In this document: positions 7,779 through 9,171 of the stretch, in pieces
How positions within the stretch are numbered: position 1 is the first letter of the stretch
Layout: every line of letters begins with the position of its first letter
Origin: Candidatus Methanomethylophilaceae archaeon
Lineage (GTDB): Archaea; Thermoplasmatota; Thermoplasmata; Methanomassiliicoccales; Methanomethylophilaceae
NCBI GenBank assembly: GCA_017475875.1
Contig: JAFVET010000101.1
Coordinates: 1 to 9,171 of the forward strand
Direction of reading: 5' to 3'
Length of the DNA stretch: 9,171 nt
Notes under the pieces: generated by a model
Database searches by the model: none
Told to the model about the DNA's origin: nothing
Seen by the model: the letters and a program-made list of their open reading frames with translations, nothing else
Position numbers and translations under genes: made by a program

Positions 7779-8495
7779 ATGGCTTATTCTTCGTATTCGT
7801 GGACGGTAGTGGACGAGTTCACTGCCATCAAGCATACCGATATGTCTGTTTTCAAGAACCATGGTTCTGCGGTGCCGGTCAAGATCAGGGGTTTCTTCGG
7901 TGCTGTCGATTTCGTCAAAGGTCAGTCCGAGACAGTCACATTGGTTTGTGACGGGCGTGTTTTCAAATCGAAATTGGGGAAGACGAAATCCATGGCAAAC
8001 CAGGTCAGGATAATGTGGGGGTCGGATTTTTCAGATTGCATAAATCGGTTGTTCCCAGATGTACTGGTGACTGAAAAATACCCCGATATGACATTCACCA
8101 AGAAAGCGGAATCCGTATACGAGGTCAGTTTCAGCCCAGAGGTCGACGTCGGTGAGTTTAATCTGGACGACGGTAGCCTAGAGACGATCGTTTCGGTACC
8201 AGGCAATCCTGAAGGTCGTAGGATAGCATATTACACCACAAAATACGAAAGGGATCCCGAGAACCGCAGGCGGGCTATCCAATTACACGGCGCACGTTGT
8301 ATGGCATGTGGTTTCGATTTCGAAGAGACATACGGGGAACTAGGACGGGGGTTTATAGAGGTACATCATGTGAAGCCGTTATACGACCTCAAAGAGGAGA
8401 CCGTCGTCGATCCTTCCACCGATCTGGTATGCATATGTCCGAACTGCCATCGGATGGTACATCGGAAAAAAGGTTCGGTTATTACAATGACGTGA
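7779..8495 (+). CDS. HNH endonuclease, McrA-like, with an unassigned N-terminal domain
   Basis: This 238-residue protein has a clear C-terminal HNH (PF01844-type) nuclease. Zinc-binding pairs are C174/C177 (CMACGF) and C220/C223 (CPNCH). The ββα-metal core carries H196-H197 (EVHHVKPL), N222, H224 and H228. The lead-in, YERDPENRRRAIQLHGARC, is typical of nucleases resembling 5-methylcytosine-specific McrA. Residues 1 to about 130 form a separate domain that I do not recognise; in this architecture it may recognise the DNA target, but that is inference. The gene is AT-richer than its neighbours (one 60-base line counted at 25 G+C, against 40 in a line of cobN), which suggests transfer. The C-terminus stops ten residues after H228, a little short for the family. 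No methyltransferase lies beside it. The start is ATG 7779, just after the predicted transcription start; ATG 7767 is possible and adds four residues. Confidence 0.88.
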   Translation: MAYSSYSWTVVDEFTAIKHTDMSVFKNHGSAVPVKIRGFFGAVDFVKGQSETVTLVCDGRVFKSKLGKTKSMANQVRIMWGSDFSDCINRLFPDVLVTEKYPDMTFTKKAESVYEVSFSPEVDVGEFNLDDGSLETIVSVPGNPEGRRIAYYTTKYERDPENRRRAIQLHGARCMACGFDFEETYGELGRGFIEVHHVKPLYDLKEETVVDPSTDLVCICPNCHRMVHRKKGSVITMT

Positions 8496-8552
8496 ATTCG
8501 GCACTTCATCCTTGAATTTCAGACCCCGGCCATAGCATCCGCTACCATATCC

Positions 8553-8567
8553 CGGGATTGCATCCCG
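8553..8567. other. Small perfect hairpin between convergent genes
   Basis: CGGGAT, then TGC, then ATCCCG gives a 6-bp perfect stem with a 3-base loop. It lies just downstream of the transposase stop on the minus strand. No T-run follows on either strand, so it is not a convincing terminator; it could also be part of the insertion element's end. Confidence 0.3.
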
Positions 8568-8576
8568 TCCGTATCG

Positions 8577-9171
8577 TCAGTGGATGAGATGATCCGGGTC
8601 GAGTCCGAGGGCCTGGACCGCGTCCAGGAACTCGTCGACAAGGACGTCGGACCCTTCGAAGTGCTCGGCATCCCTTTTCCTGTCGTACCTGAACGTCAGC
8701 GTGTACCATCTGCCCGCGATCCCGTCCGTGGTCGCATCGATGCCCTTGGTCTTCAGAACGTGTCCGATGGCATCGGACACCATCGTCCCCAGGGAGATGA
8801 CGAACATCATCGCGTTCTCCCTGGAGGGTCTGTGGATGTATACTCTGGACATCTTCATGCCGTCCTTGGCCAATCTGAATGCGTGCTCGATCCTGTACTG
8901 GCCGAGATATGCCTTCAGTACCGTATCCGCGGTGGCCCCGAACCTTATGTTCTCCGCATCCTCGGATGCCCTGGGAAGATTCGTCACCAGAACCCTCACC
9001 CCACGGTCCTGGGAGAGGGCCTTGGCCCTCTCCTCGTTGAACGACAGCTCGACGTTGACCTTGTACTCCGTCCTGGTCATAGGCCTCTCATCCTTCCTCG
9101 GACGTCCGCGATGTCCGTAGCCCAGAGAGACCTCGACCTCGTCTATCGACCATCTCACGTCGTATGCCGAA
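8577..9171 (-). CDS. DDE transposase, IS4/IS1634-like (5' partial)
   Basis: The frame is open from the right edge to the TGA at 8577-8579, giving 197 C-terminal residues; the N-terminal part lies outside. The best landmark is YRIEHAFRLAK, which holds the Y..E......K pattern of the IS4 superfamily's C-terminal catalytic region (the glutamate codon is at 8886-8888). It is followed by KMSRVYIHRPSRENAMMFVISL, comparable with the RPVYHR-type segment of IS1634-like enzymes. A basic GRPRKDERP stretch precedes the strand-rich insertion. The two upstream catalytic aspartates are not in view. No stop or frameshift is visible, so this part looks intact. It converges on the HNH gene with 81 bases between stops, which must include any left end of the element. 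Family placement within IS4-like groups is tentative. Confidence 0.85.
   Translation of the reverse strand, partial: SAYDVRWSIDEVEVSLGYGHRGRPRKDERPMTRTEYKVNVELSFNEERAKALSQDRGVRVLVTNLPRASEDAENIRFGATADTVLKAYLGQYRIEHAFRLAKDGMKMSRVYIHRPSRENAMMFVISLGTMVSDAIGHVLKTKGIDATTDGIAGRWYTLTFRYDRKRDAEHFEGSDVLVDEFLDAVQALGLDPDHLIH
8577..9171 (-). mobile_element. Part of an insertion sequence (ends not located)
   Basis: Inferred from the transposase. The terminal inverted repeat on this side should lie between 8490 and 8577, but it cannot be fixed without the other end, which is beyond the window. No target-site duplication can be tested. Confidence 0.6.

Noticed and set aside
8297..8515. Shifted frame that could continue the HNH protein after a frameshift at the A6 run
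   Set aside because: The shifted tail (RFGYYNDVNSALHP) does not resemble the usual family end; the normal frame gives the better SVITMT ending.
8553..8567. Intrinsic terminator for the transposase gene
   Set aside because: The stem is only 6 bp and no T-run follows on either strand, so it is listed only as a hairpin.

Overview
The window looks archaeal and probably comes from a methanogen. The reasons are the gene content (a FecBCD-type uptake operon beside a lone CobN-type chelatase), a TATA-like promoter, GGGGTG ribosome-binding motifs, GTG and possibly TTG starts, and free use of AGG and ATA codons in GC-rich DNA. Methanomassiliicoccales (Thermoplasmatota) is my best guess, but no marker gene in the window proves it.

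Positions 1-3914, plus strand: a tightly packed four-gene operon for a class II (FecCD/BtuC-type) ABC importer. The order is a substrate-binding protein (5' end outside the window), the ATPase, permease 1 and permease 2. The genes overlap or nearly touch, so they are almost certainly co-transcribed. Family membership points to an iron chelate, haem or corrinoid as substrate; the sequence does not decide among these.

Positions 3915-7664, minus strand: a 1249-residue CobN/ChlH-family chelatase large subunit. It runs convergently into permease 2, and the two stop codons abut with no base between them (TGATCA). Uptake of a metal or metal-tetrapyrrole followed by chelatase chemistry is a reasonable joint role, but this is inference. 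The AAA+ partner subunits (ChlI/ChlD or CobS/CobT) are not in the window.

Positions 7665-7778: a compact divergent control region. It has a clear TATA box for cobN, a weaker one facing the next gene, and a 9-bp direct repeat around the cobN start.

Positions 7779-8495, plus strand: an AT-richer gene for an HNH nuclease of the McrA-like type. It has an N-terminal half I cannot assign and a short C-terminus, and was probably acquired by transfer. Positions 8577-9171, minus strand: the C-terminal part of a DDE transposase (IS4/IS1634-like), which runs off the right edge. The right end is therefore accessory DNA and the left 7.7 kb looks like resident genes. No RNA gene, CRISPR array or gene-free stretch over 300 bases was seen. 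I found no clear evidence of a new multi-gene system; the points most worth checking are the chelatase-transporter pairing, the ATPase Q-loop change and the HNH protein's N-terminal domain.
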